From: Methylocaldum sp. 14B
GTDB lineage: Bacteria > Pseudomonadota > Gammaproteobacteria > Methylococcales > Methylococcaceae
Assembly: GCF_002005105.1 (NCBI RefSeq)
Contig: NZ_MSCV01000016.1
Location: 62,001 to 126,000 of the forward strand
Reading direction: 5' to 3'
DNA length: 64,000 nucleotides
Shown: one piece after another, positions 38,785-47,141 of the stretch
How positions within the stretch are numbered: the first letter of the stretch is position 1
How the letters are laid out: the number at the start of each line of letters is the position of its first letter
Program-made: the position numbers and the translations under genes
The notes under the pieces: model-generated
The model's database searches: none
What the model saw: the letters and a program-made list of their open reading frames with translations, nothing else
What the model was told of the DNA's origin: nothing

Positions 38785-40338
38785 ATGAGAATTCCTGATC
38801 GCTTCCGTCGCTCCCGTCTCGCTGGGAAGGAGAGAAATTCCATCCATGCGGATGAAATGCGAGCGTCGCAGATCAAGCTTCTGTATCAACAGCTTCCGTC
38901 GGCTTTGATCGCCACGGCGGCCAACGCCGCGATCCTGGTCCTCATTCTCTGGCGAGAGGTTTCCCGACCGTTGGCAATCGCTTGGCTATTGGCCGTCGGT
39001 GCTCTCGTGTTGGTTCGTTACGGCCTGCTCCGCGCCTATGCGCAAGCTAATCCGACGAGCACCGATGCACCTCGCTGGGCCCGATTTTTCTTGCTCGGCG
39101 TCGCCGCCAACGGGGCGCTGTGGGGCTTGGCAGGATTTTTCCTTTTCGTCGAGCACAGTTATGTGCACCAGATATTTCTCGGTTTCGTGCTCGGCGGAAT
39201 GGTCGCGGGAGCGATGTCGACCTTATCTTCGTTCCGTCACGCTTTTCTGGTCTTTCTGCTGCCGGCACTGCTTCCGTATACGGCGCAGATACTACGCCAC
39301 GGCGGAGATGTCCATATCGCGATGGGAGCGATGTTAGTGCTCTTCGTAGCCATGATGTGGATGATTTCCGAGCGCTTGTACGCGACCGTGGCGGAATCCT
39401 TGCGGCTTCGTTTCGATAATCTGGACCTTTTGAGCGATCTCACTTCGGCAAGGGATCGGCAAAAGGCGGTCAATCAGGAATTGTCCGGTCAGATCGCGGA
39501 AAGACGAAGGGTGCAGCGCGAGTTGCAGGAGTCTTGCGAAAAACTGGAACAGCGGGTGAGAGAGCGCACCGAAAAACTCGCCCGATCCGAAGAGGCGTTG
39601 CGTGACGCCAACCGCCGCAAAGACGAATTTCTCGCGATGCTGGGCCATGAACTCAGGAATCCGCTAGCACCCATCCGGAATGCCGTGCAGGTCATGCGAA
39701 AACTCGAGCCGGACGAGCCGAGGCTTCGATGGGCGCGCGACATCATCGATCGCCAAGTCGATCATCTGGCTCGGCTGGTCGACGACTTGCTCGACGTGTC
39801 CCGCATCGTTCAGGGAAAGATCAGCCTGCACCCGACGACTCTGGATCTCGCGACGGTCATCGATCAAGCCGTCGAGGCCAGCCGGCCTCTGATCGAAGCG
39901 CGCGATCATGATCTCCTGGTGACGATGCCGGACCGTCATCTCCAGGTTAAAGGCGACCGGGTACGATTGGCGCAGGTCATTTCGAATCTGCTCAATAATG
40001 CCGCCAAATATACGGATGTAGGCGGAAAGATATGGCTGGCGGTCGAAGCGTCTGAGTCCCGCGTGAGCATCCGCGTCAGGGATAACGGCGTCGGCATACC
40101 GGAAGAGCTTCTGCCTCATGTCTTCGACCTTTTTAGCCAGGCCGATCAAAGTCTTGCGCACGCTCAAGGCGGCTTGGGCATTGGGCTCACTTTGGTCAAG
40201 CGATTGGTGGAGATGCATGGGGGAGAAGTCGAGGCCCATAGTGCCGGCCCCGGCCGGGGTTCGGAGTTTTCGATACACCTGCCGCGTTTTTTCGACGATG
40301 CCGACGAGGTCGATGCAGTCCGTTCGAATACCGCGTAA
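38785..40338 (+). CDS. Membrane sensor histidine kinase
   Basis: A 517-residue kinase: six hydrophobic spans over about 30-200 with no obvious periplasmic domain (MASE-like), a coiled coil at 215-290, the phosphoacceptor box FLAMLGHELRNPLAPI near 293-308, and the ATPase domain with NLLNNAAKYTDVGG (N box), RDNGVGIPEELLPHVFDLFSQ (G1/F) and GGLGIGLTLVKRLVEMHGG (G2). No response regulator gene adjoins, so it is an orphan here. Signal unknown. Confidence 0.9.
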   Translation: MRIPDRFRRSRLAGKERNSIHADEMRASQIKLLYQQLPSALIATAANAAILVLILWREVSRPLAIAWLLAVGALVLVRYGLLRAYAQANPTSTDAPRWARFFLLGVAANGALWGLAGFFLFVEHSYVHQIFLGFVLGGMVAGAMSTLSSFRHAFLVFLLPALLPYTAQILRHGGDVHIAMGAMLVLFVAMMWMISERLYATVAESLRLRFDNLDLLSDLTSARDRQKAVNQELSGQIAERRRVQRELQESCEKLEQRVRERTEKLARSEEALRDANRRKDEFLAMLGHELRNPLAPIRNAVQVMRKLEPDEPRLRWARDIIDRQVDHLARLVDDLLDVSRIVQGKISLHPTTLDLATVIDQAVEASRPLIEARDHDLLVTMPDRHLQVKGDRVRLAQVISNLLNNAAKYTDVGGKIWLAVEASESRVSIRVRDNGVGIPEELLPHVFDLFSQADQSLAHAQGGLGIGLTLVKRLVEMHGGEVEAHSAGPGRGSEFSIHLPRFFDDADEVDAVRSNTA

Positions 40339-40384
40339 CGCCCGCTCTGACTTCGAGCCTGAGGGGCGCTAGATTCACGGCAGG

Positions 40385-40655
40385 CTAGAGCGTTTTTCAT
40401 CTCGGCGTACGGCTTCGTGTCGGGTGGGAAGAACGTAGGTCGGCAATCCCTTGCCGACGTATCGGCTCGGCAAAGGATTTTGTTGGAAGGGGCGTCCTGG
40501 CGCTCCCAGGACGGCCGTTTTGCGATTGGAAGGGTCGCGACTAAAGCGACCGTTTGCGATTGGAAGGGTCGCGACTAAAGCGACCGTTTGCGATTGGGAA
40601 GGGATTGCCGACCTACCTATCGGGCTCTCTGACACCGAATCGGAAAATGCTCTAG
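40385..40655. repeat. MITE-like element, copy A (271 bp, with two 34-bp modules)
   Basis: The ends are inverted: CTAGAGCGTTTTTC at the left and GGAAAATGCTCTAG at the right. Inside are GTAGGTCGGCAATCC (40435 on) and GGATTGCCGACCTAC as a second inverted pair, plus a GGCGTCCTGGCGC...CCAGGACGGCC hairpin. Two exact tandem 34-bp modules at 40530-40563 and 40564-40597 contain GGTCGC-GACTAAA-GCGACC and TTTGCGATTGG. Copy B at 58713-58916 is the same element inverted and lacks both modules. The right end supplies the stop codon of the yccF gene. Confidence 0.85.
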
Positions 40656-41032
40656 GACTGAATCGGCCGGAAGTCCCGCCCAAAAGGAAACAGCGATAAC
40701 GGAATCAGCTTGATGTGCTGCAAGGCGAAAGGAATGCCGATGATGGTGACGGCGAGTACGGCTGCGCTGGCAAGGTGCGCGAGCGCGATTTCCCAGCCGA
40801 AAAGTAGCAGCCAGATCAGGTTGAAAATGATTCGCAAAGGGTTGTTCGCGCCGTCGAGTTCCACCACCTCTTTGCCGAACGGCGCGAATACGGCAAACCC
40901 GAGCTTGATCGACTGAACGCCGAAGGGTATGCCGATCAGGGTAAGACAGAGGCCTATTCCCCCGATCACATATCCCAATCCGGTGATCAAACCACCGAAG
41001 ATCAGCCAAATAATATTGCCCGGTAAGCTCAT
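40652..41032 (-). CDS. YccF domain-containing membrane protein
   Basis: A 126-residue inner-membrane protein with two YccF repeats, each with hydrophobic Gly-rich helices and GIPFGVQSIKLGFAVFAPFGKEV / GIPFALQHIKLIPLSLFPFGRDF. ATG 41032 gives MSLPGNIIWLIFGGL, the usual start. Function unknown. The TAG stop lies within the terminal CTAG of the neighbouring MITE, so the C-terminus may have been set by the insertion. Confidence 0.85.
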   Translation of the reverse strand: MSLPGNIIWLIFGGLITGLGYVIGGIGLCLTLIGIPFGVQSIKLGFAVFAPFGKEVVELDGANNPLRIIFNLIWLLLFGWEIALAHLASAAVLAVTIIGIPFALQHIKLIPLSLFPFGRDFRPIQS

Positions 41033-41073
41033 GACGACAGCAGCATGATTCGGAACCCTTCCTTTTCGAGTCG

Positions 41074-41610
41074 TTATCCGTGCGCTTGGTTCGTTACGGA
41101 ATCCGATAATAAGGATAACAAACCGCGCAGCAAATCGATCGGGGTCGGCGGACACCCGGCAATGGCGAGATCCACCGGGATTACATTGGAAACCGCGCCG
41201 CAACTGGCATAGGACACGCCGAACTCGCCGCCGCAGACCCCGCAGTCGCCCACGGCGATCACCCATTTGGGATCGGCCGTCGCCTCGTAGGTTCGTTTCA
41301 AAGCGGCTTCCATATGACGCGAGACCGGCCCCGTCACCATCAGGATATCGGCATGGCGCGGAGAAGCGACGAAATGCACGCCGAAACGCTCAACGTCGTA
41401 ATAAACATTGTTGAGGGCGTGGATTTCCAATTCGCAGCCGTTACAGGAGCCGGCATCCACCTGGCGGATGGACAGGCTGCCCCGAAAACGTTTGTCGATC
41501 ACTGCCTTGAGCCTGGCGCCCTCGCGTTCGACGGCCTCGTCTTTTGAGGCTGGCGGAATGCCCTCCGTTAGCACTCCGGTTCGAAAAATTTTGCCATACA
41601 GTCGTAACAT
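41074..41610 (-). CDS. hyfI: Hydrogenase-4/complex I small subunit (HyfI/NuoB-like)
   Basis: A 178-residue Fe-S subunit. ATG 41610 follows GGAGG by 6 bases. Four cysteines for the proximal [4Fe-4S] cluster are visible in DAGSCNGCELEIHAL, GDCGVCGG and GCPPTP; the Cys-x2-Cys spacing is the hydrogenase form, not the adjacent pair of NuoB. It would pass electrons to or from the HyfG-like subunit in a membrane-attached cytoplasmic arm. Last gene of the minus-strand operon; a 57-bp stretch of short CAGCCATCAGC-type repeats separates it from hyfG. Confidence 0.9.
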   Translation of the reverse strand: MLRLYGKIFRTGVLTEGIPPASKDEAVEREGARLKAVIDKRFRGSLSIRQVDAGSCNGCELEIHALNNVYYDVERFGVHFVASPRHADILMVTGPVSRHMEAALKRTYEATADPKWVIAVGDCGVCGGEFGVSYASCGAVSNVIPVDLAIAGCPPTPIDLLRGLLSLLSDSVTNQAHG

Positions 41611-41697
41611 CGAAACCTCCAGGAGAAAGCTGTCAGCCATCAGCCGTCAGCCATCAGCTGAAAACTGACTGCTGACGGCTCAAAGCTGATACCTATC

Positions 41698-43341
41698 TCA
41701 AAGATCATGACCGGAATAAGATCCGTTGACCGATTTATTGCAGACCGGAAAATCCGGCACGATGTTGCCGAGCACGAGTTTTTCCAGGGCCGGCCAATTG
41801 ATGACGCTGGGATCGCGCGGGTAATAGCGGCTTATGCGGCCGCCCGCGCCGAAACGGACGTAGCAGAGAATTTCGCCTCGCCAGCCTTCCACGGCACCGA
41901 AGCCTTCGGCGCCTTCCTTCGGTGTTCGCCATTCCGAGACAAGGTCCCCGGAAGGGAGGCCGGCCAGCATTTGCTCGATCAAGCGCAGTGCGGCGCGCAG
42001 TTCCTTATAACGGACCCAGAATCTCGAGGCCACATCACCCTGGACTTCCACTGGCACACGTACCTTCAGACTTTCGTAAGGGGAGTAGGGGACATCGCGG
42101 CGCACGTCGAACCGCTGTCCGCTCGCCCGGCCCACGTAGCCCAAAGCGCCAAGAGCAGAAGCCAGTTCGCTGGACAGCACGCCGGTGGTCAGGAACCGGT
42201 CTTCCAGCGACGAGTTGGCGTCGAGTATGGGCAGCAGTTCGTCCAGTTCCCGTCGCAGCGATGCAGTCGAATCCTGCATGCGACCAGCCGCATCCGGCGG
42301 GACATCCACGGATACGCCGCCCGGAACCAATGTATTCATCATCAAACGATGGCCGAACAGCGCCCGATTTTCCCTAAGCCATAGCTCGCGCAAACGGCCG
42401 AACTGATAGTAGCCCGCGGCGAATCCCACGTCGTTGCACAATGCAGCCAAGTCCCACAGATGATTGATCACCCGCTCGCGTTCCGCCAGGATGCCGCGGA
42501 TATAAGCCGCGCGCAGGGGAATTTCGACCTTGGCCGCGCGCTCCATCGCCATGCAGGCGGTCCAGCTATGACCGACCGGCGTATCGCCCGATACTCGCCC
42601 GGCCAGCTTGACGAGTCCTAACGGATCACGTCCTTCGGCGATTTTCTCGATGCCCTTGTGTACATAACCGAGTCGTTCCTCCAGGTGCAGGATGGTTTCC
42701 CCCACCGCCTGGAAGCGGAAATGGCCGGGCTCGATGATTCCCGCATGGACCGGGCCGACCGGAATTTCGTAGACGCTCGCGCCATGGGCCTTGAGGAAAG
42801 GGTAGTTGCTGTCCGGTGGCGTCGAAGGCGGCGGTTGTCCGTCGGCCGGGAAGTTTTTCCGCAAGGGATAGGCGTTTTCGTCCCAAGCCTGATGGCGAAT
42901 CCAGCGCTTGGGGTCCGGGTGGTCGATGAAACGGATGCCGAACAGATCCTGGATATGCCGCTCCGCCCGATCCGCCGCCCAGTAATATGGCGCATGCGAA
43001 GGCAGGCTGGGCTCGTCCGGCGGCAGATAGGTTCGGAGGATCAGATAGCGCCCTTCCTTCTCGAGGCAGGCATTCATTGCCAGGTCGGAGCCGCGGTCTT
43101 CCGCCCATGCCCCGGCCCAGCGCCAGTTCTGCGCGCTCGCTTGCTGCGCGGTTTTGCCCCAGTCTTCGCTTTCGATCTCGGTCAAGTCGGCCGGCAGCAA
43201 CGGACTGGGCGTGATCGGCAGGATTTTCACGCCTTCCGAACGTAGGGCCGCATCGAGCATTGCACGCGCGTCGAGGTTTTCCGTAATGATCGACTCCTGC
43301 CGGCCGGAATTCTTCGAGACGAATTCCTTAGACTGATTCAC
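41698..43341 (-). CDS. hyfG: Hydrogenase-4-like large subunit without NiFe ligands (HyfG-like)
   Basis: A 547-residue fusion of a NuoC-like domain (about 1-160, with HAPYYWAADRAERHIQDLFGIRF) and a NuoD/large-subunit domain. Where NiFe hydrogenases have RVCGICG..H this protein reads RVSGDTPVGHS (about 42570-42600), and the C-terminal DPCxxC is replaced by DFPVCNKSVNGSYSGHDL. It therefore cannot bind NiFe in the usual way and belongs to the hydrogenase-related (Ehr-type) group. I chose GTG 43341 (VNQSKEFVSK), which overlaps the sulP stop by 14 bp and follows GGAGAG; ATG 43260 is an alternative. Confidence 0.85.
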   Translation of the reverse strand: MNQSKEFVSKNSGRQESIITENLDARAMLDAALRSEGVKILPITPSPLLPADLTEIESEDWGKTAQQASAQNWRWAGAWAEDRGSDLAMNACLEKEGRYLILRTYLPPDEPSLPSHAPYYWAADRAERHIQDLFGIRFIDHPDPKRWIRHQAWDENAYPLRKNFPADGQPPPSTPPDSNYPFLKAHGASVYEIPVGPVHAGIIEPGHFRFQAVGETILHLEERLGYVHKGIEKIAEGRDPLGLVKLAGRVSGDTPVGHSWTACMAMERAAKVEIPLRAAYIRGILAERERVINHLWDLAALCNDVGFAAGYYQFGRLRELWLRENRALFGHRLMMNTLVPGGVSVDVPPDAAGRMQDSTASLRRELDELLPILDANSSLEDRFLTTGVLSSELASALGALGYVGRASGQRFDVRRDVPYSPYESLKVRVPVEVQGDVASRFWVRYKELRAALRLIEQMLAGLPSGDLVSEWRTPKEGAEGFGAVEGWRGEILCYVRFGAGGRISRYYPRDPSVINWPALEKLVLGNIVPDFPVCNKSVNGSYSGHDL

Positions 43342-45001
43342 CGCGGCCGGCTCTCCAGTTGAATAGCTTGCGGCGGCGCGCCGCCAGCGGATGATCCGAA
43401 TAGGCGTCGTATCGCTCCAGGCCATGAACTTCGCACCGGCCGCCTGCCGCAATATAGTCGTGACGGAAGTGTTCGATGAACTCCATGACGGTATGGTCGA
43501 CCAGGGATGCGTAGGTCAGATCGAAAACGATGGTTTCGCCGGCCGGCAGTTCGGCCAGCTCATCCTTCAGGGCCAGAAAATTGGAAAAGATGGCCGCACC
43601 GTTGAGCTTGATCCGGAAGCCGTTCGTGTCCCGCATAATCCGATAGGAGAGCTGGAACAGATTCCCGAGTTTTACGCCTTGCCAGCGGTGTATCAGCAAC
43701 TTGGCCGCAATGCCGATGGCAACCCCGATCAGGAGGTCTGTGGTCAAAATGCCCACGATGGTAATGATGAACAACGCGAGCTGTTCGAAGCCGATATCGA
43801 GCGTCTTGGCGAACGCCTTGGGCGAAGCGAGTCGATACCCGGCGTAGACCAGCAAAGCCGCCAACGATGCCAGCGGAATATCGCGGATGAGACGCGGGAA
43901 CAAGGCCACGAACAACAGCAGAAAGAGGCCGTGGAAGAAATTCGACCAACTGCTGCGCGCGCCGTAACCGACGTTGGCGGAGCTGCGGACGATCTCGGCA
44001 ATCATGGGCATGCCGCCGATCAATCCCGATAGCGTGTTGCCGACGCCGATGGCGGTAAGATCCCGATCGAGATCGGAGCGGCGGTGCTCCGGATCGAGAC
44101 GATCCACCGCGGAGGCGACCAGCAAGGTTTCGAGACTGCCGATCAGCCAGAGACTCAAAACGGCATTCCAAAAGGCGAGCGTCCCGATTTTTGAAAAATC
44201 GGCGAAGACTAGGCTGTCCAAGAAGCTATCCGGAATATCGGCGAGAAATTGCGGAGTATTCACAAAGACATGCCGGTGCCAGGCTTCATTTTCGGGACCC
44301 TCGGAAAGGAGATAAAGCTCAGCCTGGTTCAAATCGAACGCCCGCCCCAGTATGAACCCGCTCAGAACGACCAGAATGGGCGCGGGAACCCTGCCGAAAC
44401 CTTTGTTTCCCAGCAGCGGCCAGGCAAACATGATCAGAAGGCCGATGCCGCCGATCAGGAAGATTTCCGGATTGTAATGAAGAAGGCTTTGGGGAATATG
44501 CGCCAGACTCTGCACGGGCGTTTCGACGGCGGGTCCGGCGCCGACCAGGATATGGATTTGCCTCGCGATAATCATGATGCCGATGGCGGCCAGCGTACCG
44601 TGGGCAATGGCGGCCGGAAAGAAAGTCGCCAGCCGTCCCGCCCTGAAAACGCCCAGCAGGAATTGCAGAATGCCCGCCACGACGATCGCCGCCAAGGTGT
44701 AGCGGTAGCCGGCGAAGAGATCGCCTTCGCCCAGGGTATGAACCGCGGTGAACAAGACGGTGATCAGCCCGGCGGCAGGGCCCGTGATCGTCAGGCGGGC
44801 GCCGCCGATCCGGGAGACGACAAAGCCTCCGATAACGGCGCTGAGGATACCCGCCATCGGGGGAAATCCGGAAGCCATGGCGATGCCGAAGCACAAAGGC
44901 AGGGCGATTAGGAAGACCAGAAAGCCGGAGACCACATCGGTTCGCCAGTTCTCGGCGAGATCGGTCACACTGCTTCGAATTGACTGAGGAATCCGTTTCA
45001 A
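43328..45001 (-). CDS. SulP family anion transporter with STAS domain
   Basis: A 557-residue transporter. The TTG start at 45001 overlaps the hyfF stop (TTGA) and follows AGGAG by about 10 bases; the long open frame upstream is only an overlap inside hyfF. The membrane part (about 20-410) shows PLCFGIAMASGFPPMAGILSAVIGG and GARLTITGPAAGL, and the STAS domain (about 435-540) includes GETIVFDLTYASLVDHTVMEF. SulP proteins carry sulfate, bicarbonate or other anions. The location inside the hyf-like operon points to a role linked to it, bicarbonate being a candidate. Confidence 0.9.
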   Translation of the reverse strand: MKRIPQSIRSSVTDLAENWRTDVVSGFLVFLIALPLCFGIAMASGFPPMAGILSAVIGGFVVSRIGGARLTITGPAAGLITVLFTAVHTLGEGDLFAGYRYTLAAIVVAGILQFLLGVFRAGRLATFFPAAIAHGTLAAIGIMIIARQIHILVGAGPAVETPVQSLAHIPQSLLHYNPEIFLIGGIGLLIMFAWPLLGNKGFGRVPAPILVVLSGFILGRAFDLNQAELYLLSEGPENEAWHRHVFVNTPQFLADIPDSFLDSLVFADFSKIGTLAFWNAVLSLWLIGSLETLLVASAVDRLDPEHRRSDLDRDLTAIGVGNTLSGLIGGMPMIAEIVRSSANVGYGARSSWSNFFHGLFLLLFVALFPRLIRDIPLASLAALLVYAGYRLASPKAFAKTLDIGFEQLALFIITIVGILTTDLLIGVAIGIAAKLLIHRWQGVKLGNLFQLSYRIMRDTNGFRIKLNGAAIFSNFLALKDELAELPAGETIVFDLTYASLVDHTVMEFIEHFRHDYIAAGGRCEVHGLERYDAYSDHPLAARRRKLFNWRAGRGESV

Positions 45002-46464
45002 AGGGGTGATGCTCCTGAAATGAGTTGAGTGGCCTGGCTGAACCAATCGCCCAAGAAGCCCGGAATGGATAGTCCGAGCCAGAGCACCAGAGCCAGGTGG
45101 ATCATTACCGGCAACAAATTGGCCGGGATGGGCTTTTGGCCCTCCGGGACGTCCCCGTAGACCATGAGTTGCAAATGCCGGAACAGGCCGGCAAAGGCGA
45201 CGCCGATGCCGATCAGAAGCAAAGGCGTCAGCCAGGGGTAATCGCGCATGGTGGCGATGAGCACCAGGAATTCGCTGGCGAACACGCCGAAGGGCGGAAA
45301 CCCGGCGATGGCCACGGTGCCGATAAGAAGCCCCCAGCCGATGGCGGGCTGGGTCAGGATCAGTCCGCGAATCCGGTCCATGCGCTGGGTGCCGGCGAGC
45401 TGGGCGGCATGTCCCACGGTGACGAAGATCGCCGATTTGGTCAGCGAATGGGTGGTCATGTGGAACAGGGCGGCGAAGGTGGCCCAAGGGCTGCCGATGC
45501 CGAAGGCGAAGGTCATGAGTCCCATGTGCTCGATGGAGGAATAGCTGAACAGGCGCTTGATGTCGGTCTGCCGGTGCAGAAACAGGGCCGCCACCAGAAA
45601 GGACAGGAGGCCGAAGCCCATCATCAGATAACCGGCGACCTGGGTGCCGAGGGAGCCGTCCACCAGCATCTTGCAACGCACCACCGCGTACAAGGCGTCG
45701 TTGAGCAATAGCCCCGAGAGGATGGCCGACATCGGGGTCGGGCCTTCGGAATGGGCATCCGGCAGCCAGTTGTGCAGGGGCACGAGGCCGATTTTGGTGC
45801 CGTAACCCACCAGCAGGAACACGAAGGCCAGTCTCATGATATTGGGTTCGAGCGCGCCGGCGTTCACGTGCAGTACCGTCCATAGCAGCGCGTTGCCGCC
45901 TATGCCCAGTTTTTGTTCGGCGGCGAAATAAAGCAGCACCGTGCCGAACAGGGCGAGGGCAATCCCCACGCCGCACAGGATGAAATACTTCCAGGCCGCT
46001 TCCACCGACTCGGGCGTGCGGTACAGGCTGACCAGCAGCACCGTGGCCAGGGTCGCGCCTTCCATCGCCACCCAGAGGACGCCCATGTTGTTGGTCGTCA
46101 ACACCAGGTACATGGCCAACATGAAGCCCTGATACATCGCATAGTACAGCCGCAGGCGCTTGACGTTGACGCGCCCGGTTTCCAGTTCGTGCGCCATGTA
46201 GGGGCCGGAGAAGATGGACGTGGTCAGCCCCACGAAAGCGGTAAGCACGATCAGATAGACGTTGAAGGAGTCGATGTAGAGAAGCTGACCCGAAGACAGT
46301 CGGGGGCCGTGAACCAGCACGTCGATGGCGAGCCAGATCGAAGCCGCCAAGGCCCAGGCGTTGCAGTGCACATTGATGCGTCCCGCCCGCCGGCTGTCTG
46401 CCAGAAGTCCGAGAATCGCCATGCCAGCCAGAGGAATCACCAGAACGAGATAGGCCGCGATCAT
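44998..46464 (-). CDS. hyfF: Hydrogenase-4 component F / antiporter-like subunit
   Basis: A 488-residue polytopic subunit of the NuoL/M/N (Mrp antiporter) family. The central motif KIGLVPLHNWLPDAHSEGPTPMSAILSGLLL and FSYSSIEHMGLMTFAFGIG, with a Lys/His-bearing TM8 region (HMTTHSLTKSAIFVTVGH), match HyfF. It should form a proton channel in the membrane arm. Start overlaps the hyfE stop by 4 bp, and its own stop overlaps sulP. Confidence 0.92.
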   Translation of the reverse strand: MIAAYLVLVIPLAGMAILGLLADSRRAGRINVHCNAWALAASIWLAIDVLVHGPRLSSGQLLYIDSFNVYLIVLTAFVGLTTSIFSGPYMAHELETGRVNVKRLRLYYAMYQGFMLAMYLVLTTNNMGVLWVAMEGATLATVLLVSLYRTPESVEAAWKYFILCGVGIALALFGTVLLYFAAEQKLGIGGNALLWTVLHVNAGALEPNIMRLAFVFLLVGYGTKIGLVPLHNWLPDAHSEGPTPMSAILSGLLLNDALYAVVRCKMLVDGSLGTQVAGYLMMGFGLLSFLVAALFLHRQTDIKRLFSYSSIEHMGLMTFAFGIGSPWATFAALFHMTTHSLTKSAIFVTVGHAAQLAGTQRMDRIRGLILTQPAIGWGLLIGTVAIAGFPPFGVFASEFLVLIATMRDYPWLTPLLLIGIGVAFAGLFRHLQLMVYGDVPEGQKPIPANLLPVMIHLALVLWLGLSIPGFLGDWFSQATQLISGASPL

Positions 46465-47141
46465 GGCTTATCTACCTCGGTTAGCTTGCTGAGCCGGTCC
46501 ACGTCGAGAGAGTCGATACTCTCGCGGATCTGGAAGAAGAACACGCCGAAAACGACCGCGGCGACCAGGACATCGGCCGCGACCCCCAATTCCACCACCA
46601 TCGGCATGCCGTAGGTGGACACCACGGCCGCGAAGAACAATCCGTTCTCGATGGACATGAAGCCGACCACATGAGCCACCGCCTGCCGCCGGGTGATCAT
46701 CAGCAGCATGCCCAGGAGGACGACGGCCAGGCTCACAGCAATGGCGTTGAGCGTCACCAGGGGCGAATGGGCGACGACGGGAAGACTCACGTAATAACTG
46801 AAGACCACCAGGAACGCCCCGCCCATCATTACCCTCGCCGGATGCTCGATCGTGTCGAGTTCACGGTGCAGTCCCAAGCGATAGATCATCCGGTGCAGCA
46901 TGACAGGGATGAGTATGCCTTTGAGCAGAAAGCTCAAACCCGCCGAAATGTAAAGATGGGGAAAATCCAGGACGCCGGCGACCATGGCCGTGGTCGCGGC
47001 GAGCAGGATGCCCTGGATGGCGAATACCAGGACCAGTCTGACCAATCGGGACTGGCCGAGCATCAGGAACGAGGTCAGCGCGATGAGTCCCGCCAGCAGC
47101 AGGACAGCTTGGCTGTACAGGCTGAGTTCGGCGAAATCCAT
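46461..47141 (-). CDS. hyfE: Hydrogenase-4 component E
   Basis: A 226-residue subunit with about seven helices. The NuoK-like part ends in MSIENGLFFAAVVSTYGMPMVVELGVAADVLVAAVVFGVFFFQI, split by two acidic residues as in HyfE. The ATG overlaps the hyfC stop by one base (TAATG). Open frame upstream of 47141 is only overlap within hyfC. Confidence 0.9.
   Translation of the reverse strand: MDFAELSLYSQAVLLLAGLIALTSFLMLGQSRLVRLVLVFAIQGILLAATTAMVAGVLDFPHLYISAGLSFLLKGILIPVMLHRMIYRLGLHRELDTIEHPARVMMGGAFLVVFSYYVSLPVVAHSPLVTLNAIAVSLAVVLLGMLLMITRRQAVAHVVGFMSIENGLFFAAVVSTYGMPMVVELGVAADVLVAAVVFGVFFFQIRESIDSLDVDRLSKLTEVDKP

Noticed and set aside
40530-40597. CRISPR-like tandem repeat
   Set aside because: The two 34-bp units are directly adjacent with no spacers and lie inside a MITE; no cas genes are near.
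43342-43452. Longer HyfG start at 43452
   Set aside because: The added residues are inside the STAS domain of sulP and not family-like; GTG 43341 has a ribosome site.
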